Counted from the stretch's first letter, positions 21,835 to 33,119 are shown. The stretch is 64,000 bases of DNA from Monodelphis domestica (GCF_027887165.1 NC_077235.1:51981895-52045894), one strand, 5' to 3'. Numbers and translations: made by a program. Notes: generated by a model not told the origin, from the letters alone.

Positions 21835-22250
21835 AGTGATCTTTGAAGGATCTTAGAAAATAGAAGAGTTACTGATATGTTGGGAAAGGGAAAATGCCAT
21901 CCCCAGTTTTAAAAAAAAGGAATAAAATAGTCTTCAAATTATAGGCCAATGAGCTTAATTTTGCTTCCTGGTGAAATTCTGCAGTTTATATACATGTATA
22001 ATTACTTGCCAGCTCTGGAATGGGGTAGAGATGAGGGGTGGGAAAGATCATGAATCATGTAACCATGGAAAAATATTCTTAATTAATTAATTAATTTTGG
22101 AAAAAAATTCTGCAATTTATTATTAAAGAGATGGTTAGCAAACACCTAGAAAAAGGAAACAGTGATCATAGGGCAAAATCATGGCTGACTAAACTATTCT
22201 CCTTTTCTAAGATGAGGGCAATACTATAGCTATGGTTTACGTCAGATTTG
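21835..22250 (+). mobile_element. L3/CR1-type LINE fragment (reverse transcriptase region)
   Basis: Text such as attataggccaatgagctta and attaaagagatggttagcaa encodes a decayed NYRPVSL...KILE-type segment of a CR1-clade reverse transcriptase. The same region recurs at 40,550-40,800. A short L1 3' end interrupts it at 21,990-22,104. Confidence 0.75.
21990..22104 (+). mobile_element. 115-bp L1 3' end inserted in the L3/CR1 fragment
   Basis: Only the L1 terminus is present (gatcatgaatcatgtaaccatgg region and the attaattaattaatt tail). It is flanked by aaattctgcagtttat (21,974) and aaattctgcaatttat (22,105), a target-site duplication with one mismatch, so it is an extremely 5'-truncated retrotransposition. 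Confidence 0.85.
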
Positions 22251-22269
22251 GCATTTTTCATGTAGAAAA

Positions 22270-22345
22270 GATGTTATTTTGCTTTTCTTTGTATCCCCAA
22301 CACTTAACATAGTACTTGAGACTTACTACTTTTATGCTGGAGTCC
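22270..22345 (+). mobile_element. L2 3' terminus fragment
   Basis: Carries ttgtatccccaacacttaac and atagtacttgaga, the conserved last part of L2 LINEs. Confidence 0.65.
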
Positions 22346-22774
22346 TTAAAAAGCTTTGAACTCTCATTCCTCATCACATCCAGTTTGTCCTTAGTTCCCA
22401 ATAGAATCACTGTTTGGGAGAAATCTGCCAGGATATAGATGAAAAAGCTTTAATTCCCCTGACTTTGAAGTTTCCAAAGTCCTCCTCCTCCTCCTACTAA
22501 GGGAGGGGAGTGGGAGGAAGAGGTTGAGGCCACTACCCTGGTGTACTCTCCTCTCTCTTATTGAATGATTCCTTCTCAGAGGCTTGACTGACCTTAGGTT
22601 TCCAGATAATTGAATCCTGATTTGCAACAACTCGCTCACTGGCTTTATGCAAGTCTTACAGGAATGGCCATGTTTCTCAACCAATCTGAACAGATTTCCT
22701 TTTGTAGCTAGTGATGCCAGTGATATCCAGGCCTGTTTACACCTAGTGAACAATCCAGATATGTTTTTCCTTGT
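22346..22774. other. No gene recognised
   Basis: A 150-aa minus-strand ORF (22,391-22,843) covers this stretch. It has no recognisable domain and its end overlaps an L2, so it is treated as chance. No other feature is supported. Confidence 0.4.
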
Positions 22775-23335
22775 TAATGAAGGTGCCAAAGCAATCTTCC
22801 TAAAGCCAGATTGGACTACTCTCCCTCTACCCCTTCCTCCCACTCATTGAATTCCAATAGCTTCATATTACCCCCAGAACAAAATATAAAATCTTCTGTT
22901 TGATTTTTAAAGCTCTTTATGGCCTGCCCCCCAGAGACACATGCACACTGTCAGCCTTTTTATGTCTTACTCCTCCTCTTGTAGTCTATGATTTTGGACC
23001 CTAGACTCCTTGTTGTTCCTCACACATACTTTATCTCACAGCCTCATGCATTTGCAATGGCTGTCCCTCATGCCCACAATTCTCTTTTTCGTCTACCTCT
23101 TGGCTTCAGTTTTCCCTTCTGCAAGGGGCCTTTCTCATTTCCCCTCAAATGCTAATGCCTTCCTTCTGAGATTTCTTCCAATTCACCCAATGTATGTCTT
23201 GTATGTATATGGTTATTTGAATGTTGGCTCCCCCTTAGACTGTATACAAGTGCTCTGCTGACAGAATTGGTTTTTCCATTCTTTATTTCTCCAGTGGCTG
23301 CTGTAGGTGCTTAATAAATGTTTGTTGCCTTGACT
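22775..23335 (+). mobile_element. L2 LINE, 3' part
   Basis: Has the collinear L2 3' layout: gcaatcttcctaaagccaga, the ctctttatggcctg region, gtatgtcttgtatgtatatg, and the terminal ggtgcttaataaatgtttgt. The open frames within it are relics. Confidence 0.85.
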
Positions 23336-23439
23336 CACGGTATTGTGGCAGAGTAGCTCATCACTTTCTTTAAGTGGGTTGGGGTTTATTGTCAAAGCTG
23401 ACCCCCCACCTTTATGTATGTGTTTGTGTGTAGCAAGGA

Positions 23440-23625
23440 AGTTATATCTCACGCAGCTGTGGAGAGAGGACAAATTCATCATCAGCCATGACATAAAGAA
23501 TATAATATAAAAATAAACTAGACTACTTCAATTACATTTGTGCTTTGGCACAAATAAATACATGCATCTAGAAAAAGGAAAACGCATATTGGGGGAAAAT
23601 ATTTGCATGAAGCATCTTTCAAAAT
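23440..23625 (+). mobile_element. Old L1 ORF2 fragment
   Basis: Matches the segment also seen at 2,740-2,860 and 53,590-53,700: catcagccatgacataaaga, a ttcaattacatttgt-like stretch, then tgggggaaaatatttgca. It is about 185 bp and strongly diverged. Confidence 0.6.
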
Positions 23626-23776
23626 GAAGGGGCTTAGCTAGATGACTTCTGAGTTCCCTTTCAACTCTTAAGTCTTTGAATTATAATCTCCTTGAAAAGA
23701 TCATGAATCTAGAATGGAAGAATGATTTATTAGTGATGGAGGACTCCAAGTATCTAGGCTCTTGGAGGCTCTCTGC

Positions 23777-24160
23777 TCAGAGTAGAACAATTAGACTTGC
23801 CTTAATCGCTGTTTCTTTCCTCAAATAATCAAGGAAGCAACAAGGGGCCCCTGGCCTTTTGAACTTCAGTTTGGACACAAAAGAGAAAAAACTGGTCATC
23901 AGGAAGCTCGAATTTAGGATAAATAAGGGGATAAAAGCCTGGCATAATCTGACAAGCATCCTGGTTGGGAGGGGGTACGTAGAGGTAGATGCATTTGGTT
24001 TTAAAATGTAGACAAACATAAACAAACTCATGAACAAATTATACTCCCTCATAAACTGTCTAGCAAAACAATATAGAAGAGTAATTGAGATTGATAGTTC
24101 ATACAACCATATTCTTTTGTAATTTACTCTTTGTTAAAAGAAAGAAAAACTGTGAGATTT
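23777..24160. other. No gene recognised
   Basis: A 109-aa minus-strand ORF lies here without a recognisable domain. I see no splice or family support and do not call it a gene. Confidence 0.4.
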
Positions 24161-24164
24161 AAGC

Positions 24165-24635
24165 AAAAAGCAAAATCATCCACTTTAACATCTACTCTCC
24201 ACCAGGAACTGCTGCTAGGTGCTGGGGGGGAGTGTAAAAAGACAAAAACAAGTCAGTCCCACCTCTCCAGGAGCTTGTAAACATGTAAATTAATTAGATG
24301 GGAGCTAGGGGTATATTAGATAAATAGGTAAATACAAAATATATGCAAATGGATTTCAAGAGAAAGAGGGTTCTAGTACTGGGTAGGGCAAGGGGAGAGA
24401 AATAGAAAGGGTCCCAAGTGGGAGAGGAAGCACCAGGGTTGGGATATAAAGGAAGCTAGGCATCATAAAAGGTAGATGTAAGGAGAGGCCTCATGGAGGA
24501 CTGTTTATGCAAAGGCATAAGAGTAAAAGATGAAACACAAAAACAGGGAAATAATGAGTGAGTCAGTTTGGTAAGAACCCTGAGTGTGTGAAGGATAATA
24601 ATGTGAAAGAAGTCTGGAAAAGTAGGTGAGAGTCA
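24165..24635 (+). repeat. Marsupial interspersed repeat (ctaggtgctggg...caggagcttg type)
   Basis: Starts with a diverged form of the phrase that also opens 28,290-28,400 (aggcactgtgctaggct), followed by a cctctccaggagcttgtaa segment and a purine-rich body. It is a common interspersed repeat type in marsupials; I cannot give a firm family name. Confidence 0.5.
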
Positions 24636-24639
24636 TAGT

Positions 24640-25005
24640 GTTGGATTCTTATTGCTGTTACTGTGTGCAGTGTTCTGCTTCTGCTCACTTCATTTTTCAT
24701 CAGTTCTTGAAAGTGTTTCCAGGTTTTTCTGAAATCATCCTGTTCGTTATTTCTCATAGCACAATAATATTTCATTATAATCATGTACCATAACTTCTTC
24801 TGGCATTCCTCAGTTGATGAGCATCCTTTTGATTTCCAATTCTTTGTCATCACAAAAAGAGCTGTTATCAATATTTTTGTGCAGGTAGGTCCTTTTTCCT
24901 TTTCTTTGATCTCTTTGGGGTACCTACTTAGTAGTGCTATTGCTGGGTCAGGGCATGTGCTCAGTTCTATAGCCCTTTGGGTATTGTTCCAAATCGATGA
25001 GCATT
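24640..25005 (-). mobile_element. Old L1 ORF2 C-terminal fragment
   Basis: Minus-strand translation at 24,563-24,871 reads WKSKGCSSTEECQKKLWYMIIMKYYCAMRNNEQDDF, a decayed form of the ORF2 C-terminus. The rest matches the region of the tacctactt...gctattgctgggtcagg stretch. Confidence 0.8.
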
Positions 25006-25189
25006 AACATTGAAAATAAATTGGGGAGCAATTTGGACTTCTGATTTCACCAGCATGGAAACTCCCTCCACTGATGCAAGTCAGCTTCAGAGAGTTGGCC
25101 CCAGCACTGACAGGTTCCATCATGGACATGAAATCGGTGGATGTCAGAGGGAATAGAGTGGGGAAAGGAAAAAAAGGTTAAAGACAGAA

Positions 25190-25325
25190 AGAGTTGAATT
25201 AGACTTTTGGCTCCAACACTTATTAGCTGTTAAGATCCTAGGTAAATCATTTAACCCTTATAAGCTTTTGTTTCCCCATTTGCAAAATAAAAATCATCAT
25301 TTCTGTGAAGGAAAGAAAGCATTTT
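25190..25325 (+). repeat. MIR-type SINE
   Basis: Contains acttattagctgttaagatc, a tttaaccctta phrase, and ttccccatttgcaaaataaa, the MIR core order. Confidence 0.7.
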
Positions 25326-25930
25326 TCTAATCCTTAAAGCTTTCTAGAAATGGGGGTTTTAATTATTATAAAATAAGTGCTAAATATCAGTGAAGGAAGA
25401 AATTCAGGTCATTTTTCCCCTCTAAAACAGAGTAGGGTAATAGTATTGTGTAGACATAGCTGAAGATTGTTATGTTGACATTTTCCACTCTCCATGGTTA
25501 CTGGGGGGGGTTGGAGAGGAGAGGATTCACTGCGAAATGAGCTCTTAGTGACAGTGGAGATGATGAATCATTTTCCTTCCTCACCTCATCTCATCTAATG
25601 ATTGCATCTCTTATACTTCAAGAATCTTATACTTAAGCCTCTCTCTCAATACAGCCTGACCCATCCATAGTGGTCTGGCAGTCATAGGCAGAAGGCACGT
25701 GACCCTACAGTATCAAATCCAACCTTTGATCTGCTGAAAGGAGAAACATAGGAAGCCAGGCAGGGCTGAAAGTTTGAGATACTGTTCCCTCCCAGGGGGG
25801 TGATAAACAGCTTACATTGGGGAAAGATATACCATGGGTGAGATGGAGTAAGGGGAATCAGAAGACTCTAAAAGGCATTGCCCCTTTCATTTCTGGCATT
25901 ATTCTGTCTCCAGATCTGATCTCTAATCTA
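25326..25930. other. No gene recognised
   Basis: Unassigned, mostly single-copy-looking sequence. I see no supportable ORF, RNA gene or repeat. Confidence 0.35.
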
Positions 25931-25934
25931 CCTA

Positions 25935-26210
25935 ACCTAGTATTTTGACCCTCTTGTGCCAAAGGAATTTATGCTTTTAAAATCTGTTTCAGGTTTGTGC
26001 TTAAAGCAATGTTCTGAGTTTCTATTCCTGCTCCAAATTCCCTTGAAAGGATCTTTCCTCTCTCATATCCTACCTTTTTCTAATGCTTATTTATGTGCTT
26101 GTCATATCCTCTATTAAACTGTAAACTCGTTGAGGTCAAGATTATAGTAATTTATTATATTTGCATCCTTGGGGAGTAAAATAGTAGGAACTTAATAATT
26201 GTGCTGCCTC
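25935..26210 (+). mobile_element. L2 3' end
   Basis: Carries ctgtaaactcgttgaggtca, a ttgcatccttgggg phrase and a decayed taggaacttaataa terminus. Confidence 0.75.
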
Positions 26211-26289
26211 AAATTGGCAGAGTAAGTATTAATAGGACAGGACCTGAAGCTGAGGATGATAATTGAACCCAAACTATTCTCTCCAAGAT

Positions 26290-27200
26290 TGCTAGTGATC
26301 TCTTAATTGCTAAAATCTAATGGATTTTTCTCAATCTTCATGTTTTTTTTAACTCTCCCAAGTCTTTGGTGCTATTGTTCACCCTCTTCTCTTAAGGTTT
26401 TCACTACCCTTTCCTGGTTCTTTTCCTATCGATCTGACTTACTTAGGGAGGTGTCAAACTGGATGTCTGATAAACATTTCAAATTCAACAAGTCCCAAAC
26501 AACTCTATTCCCCCCCCCTAAACTATTTCTTCTTCTGAACCAACCTAATGGTCAGACTCCTCACTTAAATTTGCCCCACATAGCTAATTTGTTGCCAAGT
26601 CTTATTGTTTACACCTTTACCAAAATTTTTGGTATATATGCCTGTCTCTTCACTCACACAACCACCACCCTGGTAAATGTCCTCATCACCTCGTGCCTAG
26701 ATTATTGCAATAGCCTGTTGAGTCTCCCTACATTGAGTCTATCCCCTCTCTAGTCCATCATCTATTCAGGTGCTGGGTCTGAATATGTCACATCCCTGCT
26801 CAATAAACTCCATCAGTTCCCTGTTACCTCCAAGATTAGATAAAAATTCTGCTGAATATGTAAAGCTCCTCAACGAACCCAGGCCCATTCTGACTTTTTC
26901 AGGCTTTTTGCAATTTACTTGATTCCCTTCCACACCCTCTGCAATCCAGCAATACTGGCCTTCTTGCTCCTCCTCACATACAACATTCCATTTCTTGATA
27001 CTACCTTTCCAATGGCTATTGCCATGTTTGGAACACTCTCTCTAACCTCTAAGAAGGTTCTATATGTATGATGACTCAAAGCCTTGCGCAGGGCACTGCC
27101 TCAATTCCTTTACCTTGATCCCAATTTAAATCTGACCAGTCAGGACCTATTACAACTTTCCTGTTCTTTCTGAGATATCTTTGAGATGTCTTTTTTGAGA
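26290..27200 (+). mobile_element. L2 LINE with decayed reverse transcriptase C-terminus
   Basis: The 148-aa frame at 26,307-26,753 contains SNWMSDKHFKFNKSQTTLF and SCLDYCNSLLSLPT, which match the L2 reverse transcriptase pieces WMS...LN..KTE and S.LDYCNSLL. Downstream come tcacatccctgctcaataaa and the L2 3' part. Stops and frameshifts make it a relic. It is not a host gene. Confidence 0.85.
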
Positions 27201-27844
27201 TTTTTACTCTGGCTCTCTAATTCTGCCCCTCCCTCAACTCACTTTATAATCCATCTTTTCCATCTTTCACTAAAAATGACTGAAATAGAGCATAAGGCTC
27301 TCAATAGTATCTGGAAACCAATTTTCTGACAAGACAGTGTATCTTTTGCCAGAAGACATTTGGCAAGGTCTTGCTTGATAGCCGGAGTACCACAGCTTCT
27401 CTTTTGTGTCTGCAAACCCCAAACTTGGCTCGTGACATTGTCCTCATGCCTTACCAGAATGTAGGAAATTATTGTTAGAGAAAACCCAGTAGATGTCCCA
27501 GCCCCAAAGGAGGATAGATATGTGCCTTCATTTGGCAGTAGAGGCATATTATGCGAGAGGCGGAAGAAAGACTTTGAAACACCTTGGAGGAAAGGAACCT
27601 TTCAAGGGCCACTGTTTCATCAATTTTCTTAATCACAATTTCCACTGATGCTTCAAGGAAACAAAATAAAAGGCTCTGATGGTTTAAACATCATTACCAA
27701 TAATAACTAATACGATGTCCATATGAAACCAGAAAGTAGAATTCAAGAAAAGACAGATCTGTCTTGGACCCCATTGCTTCCATAGCACAAACCCTGGAGA
27801 AGTGTTATTGTGAAATTCCCATGTAAATGCTAACCACATTTAGA
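27201..27844. other. Repeat-free stretch, no gene recognised
   Basis: About 640 bp in which I recognise no repeat. The 102-aa minus-strand ORF at 27,239-27,547 has no family motif. It could be unique DNA with regulatory content, but nothing specific is supported. Confidence 0.4.
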
Positions 27845-28125
27845 GAAAGAATTATGGGAGTAAAAATGCAAAAGAAGAACATATGACATGACTTATCACA
27901 TGTCTATATGGCTATGTGATTTGGAGTTTAGACTTTAAAAGATTACTCTATAGCAAAAATGAATAACATGGAAATAAACATCAAATGATAACATTTGTAC
28001 AACCCAGTAGAATTGCTTGTCAACTTTGGGAGGGGGGAGAAAAGAGAGGAGAGAAAGAAAATGAATCATGTAATCATGGGGAAATATTTAAAAATTAAAA
28101 AAGAAAGAAATTCCAATATAATAAA
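27845..28125 (+). mobile_element. 5'-truncated L1, 3' end only
   Basis: Includes the agaattatgggagtaaaaat, aataacatggaaataaacat and aatgaatcatgtaatcatgg parts of the L1 3' UTR, ending in an A-rich tail. Confidence 0.8.
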
Positions 28126-28269
28126 AAGCAATTGTGTGTAAAATGGAGCATTTTCTCTCACATGTGAAGGTGATATTTGAAAAATTGTCCTGTGACAGAA
28201 GAGGGATTTGACTTGTTCTCCTTGCCCAGAGGAAGGAACTAAGAGTCATGGGTAGAAATTGCAAAGATA

Positions 28270-28430
28270 CATACAGTTCAATATCAATTAACAAGCATTT
28301 ATTACATTCCAGGCACTGTGCTAGGCTTGGTGACTAAAATAAAGCAATTCTTCCCCTCAAGGAGTTTACATTTTCTTGGAGAGATGTGTGACTTGAGGAG
28401 ATACTTTTGAAAGCCAGTCAGCGGTCTCTG
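28270..28430 (+). repeat. Marsupial interspersed repeat
   Basis: Carries acaagcatttattacattcc, aggcactgtgctaggcttgg and ctcaaggagtttacattttc in order. It is the same repeat type as 24,165 and 46,395. Confidence 0.6.
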
Positions 28431-28456
28431 AAAGCTAAGGGTCCCTTCTACCTAGG

Positions 28457-29244
28457 TGTGGTGGTTCAGGAGAATAATGATGAGATGGGAGACAACTGAG
28501 TGCTTAGACCTGGAGCTCAGGTGTCACAAAGCTATTCTGTCTGACTCAGGGTTCATGTTTATTATATAGTTCAGTGAGTACATGCTTTTCTGGCACACAG
28601 TCATTTTTCAACATACATGATCTACAGATAATTGGATATGTCCATTAATATTAACAAATAGCTTACTCATTATTCTATGATCATATACCATGTTGCTGCA
28701 TCAGAAAAATTATGTGATAGAGATAAGTGACATAGGTAGGGTAGCTAGGGGATCAATTCCCCCTGACCTGTGGGATGACCAGCTAAGAGAATCACTGTTG
28801 CTTTTGATCAGCTTTCATAATCAATCTGAATTACTTAGGATATAGGTAACAAAACATTTCACAGCTATGTACAGGGTTAAAGGGTAATTTAATACAGACC
28901 AGAATTAGGTATCTTTCTAATTTCTAAGTTGCATTTTTCTTTATGTTTCACTCAGGCACTTAGTGATGTTGCTCTGGTTTTGTAAACATAACAAACTAGT
29001 GAAGTATGTCAGTAGCCTGTGCTTTATAGGAGTGATTGATGTACCTGTGTGTTTGGGTGTGGGGTATCTAAGTGTAGCTCTGTTAATAGGGAAAAGGGAG
29101 GAGTAGTGAGTAATGATCTTTGGGTTTTAATTATGTGAATATAATCTTTTGGGGGTAATAATCTGGGGGGATTAAAGTGGGACATATATGTGTTAACCCT
29201 ATAAGTATTTACTCTCATATTATTTCTCCTGTATAGTCATAACA
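28457..29244 (-). mobile_element. Probable solo LTR
   Basis: 788 bp that in the minus sense begins TGTTATGACTATACAG and ends CTGAACCACCACA, the TG...CA form. An AATAAA (TTTATT at 28,558-28,563) lies about 100 bp before the end, where an LTR keeps its poly(A) signal. No target duplication is clear and no internal viral genes are present. Confidence 0.55.
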
Positions 29245-29419
29245 ATTTCCTTAGTAAGGGAAGTTGGTGGGAGAAGCCACATTGGGGGGGGGGGCTGAGT
29301 GGGTGCCTCATTTTTTCTGAAGTTTGCTCTGCAGCCTTCATTCCACAACTGTGACTCTGTCAGACAGTGTGGGTATGATGGCTCTCCACAAGAAACTTGC
29401 TTACAATTATACCTTTTCC

Positions 29420-29545
29420 AAAGTGGAATGAATAGTCTCTGAAAGTAGTGGCTTCTCCCTCATTGGAGATCTTCAAGTAGATGCTGGATCAATATTCACC
29501 CAACCTTAAGTTTCTATAATCCTGTGATTCTGTAATGTGTTTCAG
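29420..29545 (+). mobile_element. L3/CR1 LINE 3' end
   Basis: Contains ctccctcattggagatcttc, aagtagatgctgga and a decayed terminal gtgattctgt phrase, the CR1-clade 3' end. Confidence 0.65.
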
Positions 29546-29569
29546 GATCTCAAGACAAGGGTTGAAGAC

Positions 29570-30060
29570 TAAAGCCTCTTCTTGACTAGTTCCTGCTTAT
29601 TTCACTCATGTCTTCTTTTCTACTGACCTGTCAAACCTTTCTTTACCTGTGTAACCCATGGCCCCAGTCCTTTCAAGGTTCTTGTCTCACGAGAACTAGA
29701 TTAAATACTAGGGAAATAATCATTTTCTCTCTTTAGCTTATTACCCTCACCTAGAATTATGCTAGGATTATTAGACATGTTATCCAGGACATTAGCCCTC
29801 TATTCTTAAGGCCTTCCCTTCCTTCAAGACCAAGGTTAGGCAATACCTCCTCTATAGAAGCTCTCCTTGACCCCTGCCTTCAATTCTTGCAGTTCTTGGT
29901 CCTTCTTTCACTGTCTATTGTATCATAGCCTTTTGTGTACTTGTCTTTGCTAACCTTCCCCCTCCCCCATAAGCTTTTTGAGAGTAGGGTGTATTTGTTC
30001 CTACCTTAGTATCTTCAGTGTTGAGCATAGGCTCTTCAATTTCCCAGAATTCTCTTTGAT
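29570..30060 (+). mobile_element. L2 3' part
   Basis: Has ccttcaagaccaaggttagg, a gctctccttgacccc phrase, and the agctttttgagagtagggtg region of L2 in order. Confidence 0.75.
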
Positions 30061-30424
30061 GAAATATGGTTATCAAAGGCCAGTGAGTAGCAGGGGGTCT
30101 AATTCCCTTGGCAACCATGTGGGTCTCCTAGGATCAGGCCTTCAAGTGAAGAGGGCAGTTGGAAGAGTACAGTTGGAAGAGTACATTAACTTTGGAGGCT
30201 TGGGCTACTAGGGAATCAGGTAGCTTTAGGAGGAGAGCTGCTATCCCTGGTACTATTGTAGAACTGAATCATCAGAATCAGTACTCCCTCAAGTTGCCTC
30301 TCTTTTCTCCACTTCTACTCCTTCCCATGAGGGGAGATGAAGTAGAGATATATAAAAAAATTTTGATAGGGTGAAGGGTACCTTGGAAGATCTTTGCAAG
30401 GGGGAATGTTGAGAGACTCCTAAA
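30061..30424. other. No gene recognised
   Basis: Contains a small tandem duplication of agttggaagagtac (30,158-30,185). Otherwise unassigned. Confidence 0.4.
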
Positions 30425-30570
30425 GGAAAGCTGGAAGCAGCATAAAGTGGAAAGAACACTGGATTTGGAAATAGAGGGTTCTGAATCCCAGCTCTGCTTG
30501 GAGAAAGAAGAGAGAAATTATATTTAGTAGCTTCTGAGGTCTTTTGTAATTCTAAAATCTTACAAAGACA
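30425..30570 (+). repeat. tRNA-derived SINE, partial
   Basis: Head and B-box region only: gtggaaagaacactggattt and ctgaatcccagctctgctt. Confidence 0.6.
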
Positions 30571-30639
30571 ACTTTTGTCTCTTTCTGTGTTGCCTGGGTC
30601 CATCCTTATTTCCAGAGCCTTAGGGTCCCAAAGGATGGG

Positions 30640-31417
30640 GGGGTGTTGGGGTAAGATGAGAGGAATACTCAGTGAAAGTCCATTGCTTCCTTTGGCCAAT
30701 ATGGGCAAGAAGATGCCATGAAGCCATCTGGCAGTGTTCAATGGTGGGGAGAAGGGAGCAATGATTCTCCAAGGGGAAGCCCTTTGCCTAACAGGATACC
30801 TTCAACTTCCATCGACAAGTTACAAGAAGTAATCTGCCAAAGGGTGGATGCTGAGGGCTAATTGACTCTTAAATCATACTCATCACAGCCTGAATCTCTA
30901 CATAGACTAAGAGTATATTAAGGAGGGCTTCATTCTACCAAACCCAGACTCCTAGGTAGATGTGCTGGAGAGCTCTCTGAGAAGCCTTATCTGTGAGCTC
31001 TTCACTGAATCAGATACCTACAGAAACTGCAAGTAAGCTGGGTAGGTAGATACATTTCCTTTCTCAATATCCATGCCTAGAAGCAGCTGGTAGGGGTGCG
31101 AACTGGGAGTTAGATCCCAAGTTGGAGAGTGTGGCTGGACTGAGTGAAAGTCAGGGCCACCATATGAGCAAGCACAGTTAATGAGCTTCCTTTTCCCGGT
31201 GTCAGTAAGAATAACAAACATGGTCATCTCAGTCTCCTCAACCAGCCTTAGATCAGCTCGTCCCTCTGGGCCAAGCATAAAGACCTACCCCAGGGGGCCA
31301 ACAACTTTAAGTGCCGACTGTCCAAAACAGCCGGACACCAGATTGTAATTAACAGCCTCTCTTTGACAGGTTAGAAAATGCTTTCTTCACAATAACTCAG
31401 AGCTCAGAGGATAGGAT
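30640..31417. other. No gene recognised; low repeat content
   Basis: No recognised repeat. The segment 31,285-31,400 contains a TAATTA core in a GC-balanced context and looks unlike the neighbouring repeats. Open frames here (for example 86 aa at 31,018-31,278) lack family motifs. Confidence 0.35.
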
Positions 31418-31525
31418 CAGGGAATCATAGGTCTAGAGTTGGAAGGGACCTTAGAAGCATTCAGTCTAGCACTGGATGATATTTTACAGCTGTCTGAAAC
31501 CCAGACAGTGGAATGGGCTTAGTCA
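31418..31525 (-). repeat. tRNA-derived SINE, partial
   Basis: aatcataggtctagagttgg, then aagggaccttagaagcat, then a degraded core. It is the left half of the class seen whole at 31,530. Confidence 0.7.
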
Positions 31526-31529
31526 AGAT

Positions 31530-31755
31530 GCACATAAAATTATAGGTCTAAAGCTGAAAGGGAACTTAGAGATGATTGAGTCCAACCCCTTTGTTTTCTA
31601 GATGAGGAACCTGAAGCAAATAAAAAATAAAGCAAATAAAAAAAAGGATACAGGGACTTTCCCCAGGGTCCTACAACTATTAAGTATGTGAGGCAGGATT
31701 TGAACCCACGTCTTCCTGACTTTGGGTTCAGCATTCTGTCTACTCTGCTACTTGG
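31530..31755 (-). repeat. tRNA-derived SINE (MIR/MAR type), near complete
   Basis: Includes agatgattgagtccaacccc, a gatgaggaacctgaag core interrupted by an A-rich expansion, and a minus-strand B box (ggatttgaacccacgtcttc). Confidence 0.8.
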
Positions 31756-31756
31756 A

Positions 31757-31915
31757 TTATTATCATCATCTTACAGATGAAGAAACAGAGGCTAAGTAAG
31801 ATTAAATGATTTCCATGAGGCTACAAAACTTCCAAGAGACAGAACCAGGATTCCAAGTCAGGGCAACTGACTACATATTGGAGGGCTTTCCCACTAAACC
31901 AGGGTACCTCTCTCT
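31757..31915 (-). repeat. MIR-type SINE
   Basis: Contains tcttacagatgaagaaacag, then a decayed B-box and head near 31,855-31,905. Confidence 0.75.
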
Positions 31916-31944
31916 TAAGGGCAAAGATAGCATTTGAGTTATCT

Positions 31945-32122
31945 ATGGGGAAATGGAAAGATCACCAAGCCTGGAGTCAGGAACACTTGAGTTCAAGTCC
32001 CCTTTTACATACTCACTAGCTGTATGACCTTGGCAAGTCACTTGTTTCTAGGCCTACTTTCCTCATATGTAAAATTAGGCAGCTCTAAGTTCATTTTCAG
32101 TTCTACCTCTTTGATCCTCTGA
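31945..32122 (+). repeat. tRNA-derived SINE
   Basis: Has aagcctggagtcaggaacac, a B box (gagttcaagtcc) and tagctgtatgaccttggcaa in order. Confidence 0.85.
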
Positions 32123-32124
32123 TT

Positions 32125-32270
32125 CTAAGTCTCTTCTCCCTGGCCTCAGTTTCTTCCTCTGTAAAATGAGAAAATTGGACCAGGTGGCCTCTGAGCTTCC
32201 TTTCAGCTCTAGGACCTGGATCCTATATTACTTTGGCTAGATAATTTTTAAGATCCCTTCCAACTCTAGA
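32125..32270 (+). repeat. tRNA-derived SINE, 3' part
   Basis: ggcctcagtttcttcctctg, then taaaatgagaaaattggacc and a tttcagctctaggacctgga end. Confidence 0.75.
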
Positions 32271-32600
32271 CACGATTAGCCTGAGAGCTTTATTCTCCAT
32301 CTATTAAACAGCACTGAGACAAGAATGGAGAGAAGGAATGAAGAGTTCCTTGCCAAGACTCAAGCATATAGGATGATAAAAATGAGGGGAGGAGGATGAC
32401 TCAATAGGAGAAGTCCATGGACAGAGTGCAGGCCTAGAAGATGGGATAGTGTAGGTTCAGATCCTTCCCCTGAGAGATCTCCCTGTGGGACCATGGGAGC
32501 CCCAGGCAAAGCCTGAGCACATAGCTGCTGAGTGAGAGTCTTTTGGATACTGAAATCACAAATTCTTTTGGTATGAGGATGAAAAAAAGACTTTTGCACA
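32271..32600. other. No gene recognised
   Basis: Mostly unassigned. A faint SINE-like phrase (gataggagaagtccatgg region, 32,400) is too weak to name. Confidence 0.35.
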
Positions 32601-32604
32601 TCTA

Positions 32605-32785
32605 AACACTTCCCTCCCCGAGTCCAGAGAGGTAGATAGTAGCAGAGCTATCATCCCTATTTTACAGATAAGAAGAGACCATGAGTCCTTAAGTGAGCAA
32701 TGAGAACATAGCTAGGACCAGGAGAAGGCAGAGCCCAAACCCAGGTGTCCTCAGTCTAAGCCAGCCCTCATGCCAAGCACTAGGA
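32605..32785 (-). repeat. MIR-type SINE
   Basis: ctatcatccctattttacag, then gataagaagagacc and a degraded B-box (gcccaaacccaggtgtcc). Confidence 0.7.
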
Positions 32786-32901
32786 AGAACAGGAGGGCAA
32801 ATCCCTGAAGGGTTACAAACAGAGTGATTAATGGGAATGAGCAACAAGCAATGCAAATGAAAACAAATGTTTACATGCATCCTCACACTCACAGGCACTC
32901 T

Positions 32902-32944
<43 letters not shown>

Positions 32945-32949
32945 TACAC
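32902..32949. repeat. (CA)n microsatellite
   Basis: About 38 bases of pure CA repeat followed by an imperfect cacatacacac end. The 88-aa minus-strand ORF over it (SVYVSVCVCVCV...) is an artefact of the repeat. Confidence 0.95.
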
Positions 32950-33014
32950 ACTCATTGAGCCCCTACAAACCAGTGAAGAAAGTCCAGTTTTCCTGCATAT
33001 TAGGGATCAAATGG

Positions 33015-33090
33015 GGTAACCTAACTAACTGAAGTTCTTTGCAAACTTTGAAGTACTATATAAATGTTAGCTATTATCATTAGAGATGAT
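33015..33090 (+). repeat. MIR-type 3' end
   Basis: gttctttgcaaactttgaag, then tactatataaatgttagcta, the THER/MIR 3' end. Confidence 0.75.
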
Positions 33091-33119
33091 TGATGAGAGC
33101 TAATGCTAGGAAAGTATAT

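Noticed and set aside
22391..22843. 150-aa minus-strand ORF
   Set aside because: No domain, R-rich low-complexity segments, and overlap with an L2 at its start. No support for a real gene.
26307..26753. 148-aa plus-strand ORF as a host gene
   Set aside because: Its WMS...LN...KT and LDYCNSLL motifs identify an L2 reverse transcriptase end, and it breaks by frameshift.
30289..30741. 150-aa minus-strand ORF
   Set aside because: It runs antisense across a partial SINE and has no family motif or splice support.
32689..32955. 88-aa ORF with a VCVCVCV stretch
   Set aside because: Translation of the (CA)n microsatellite.
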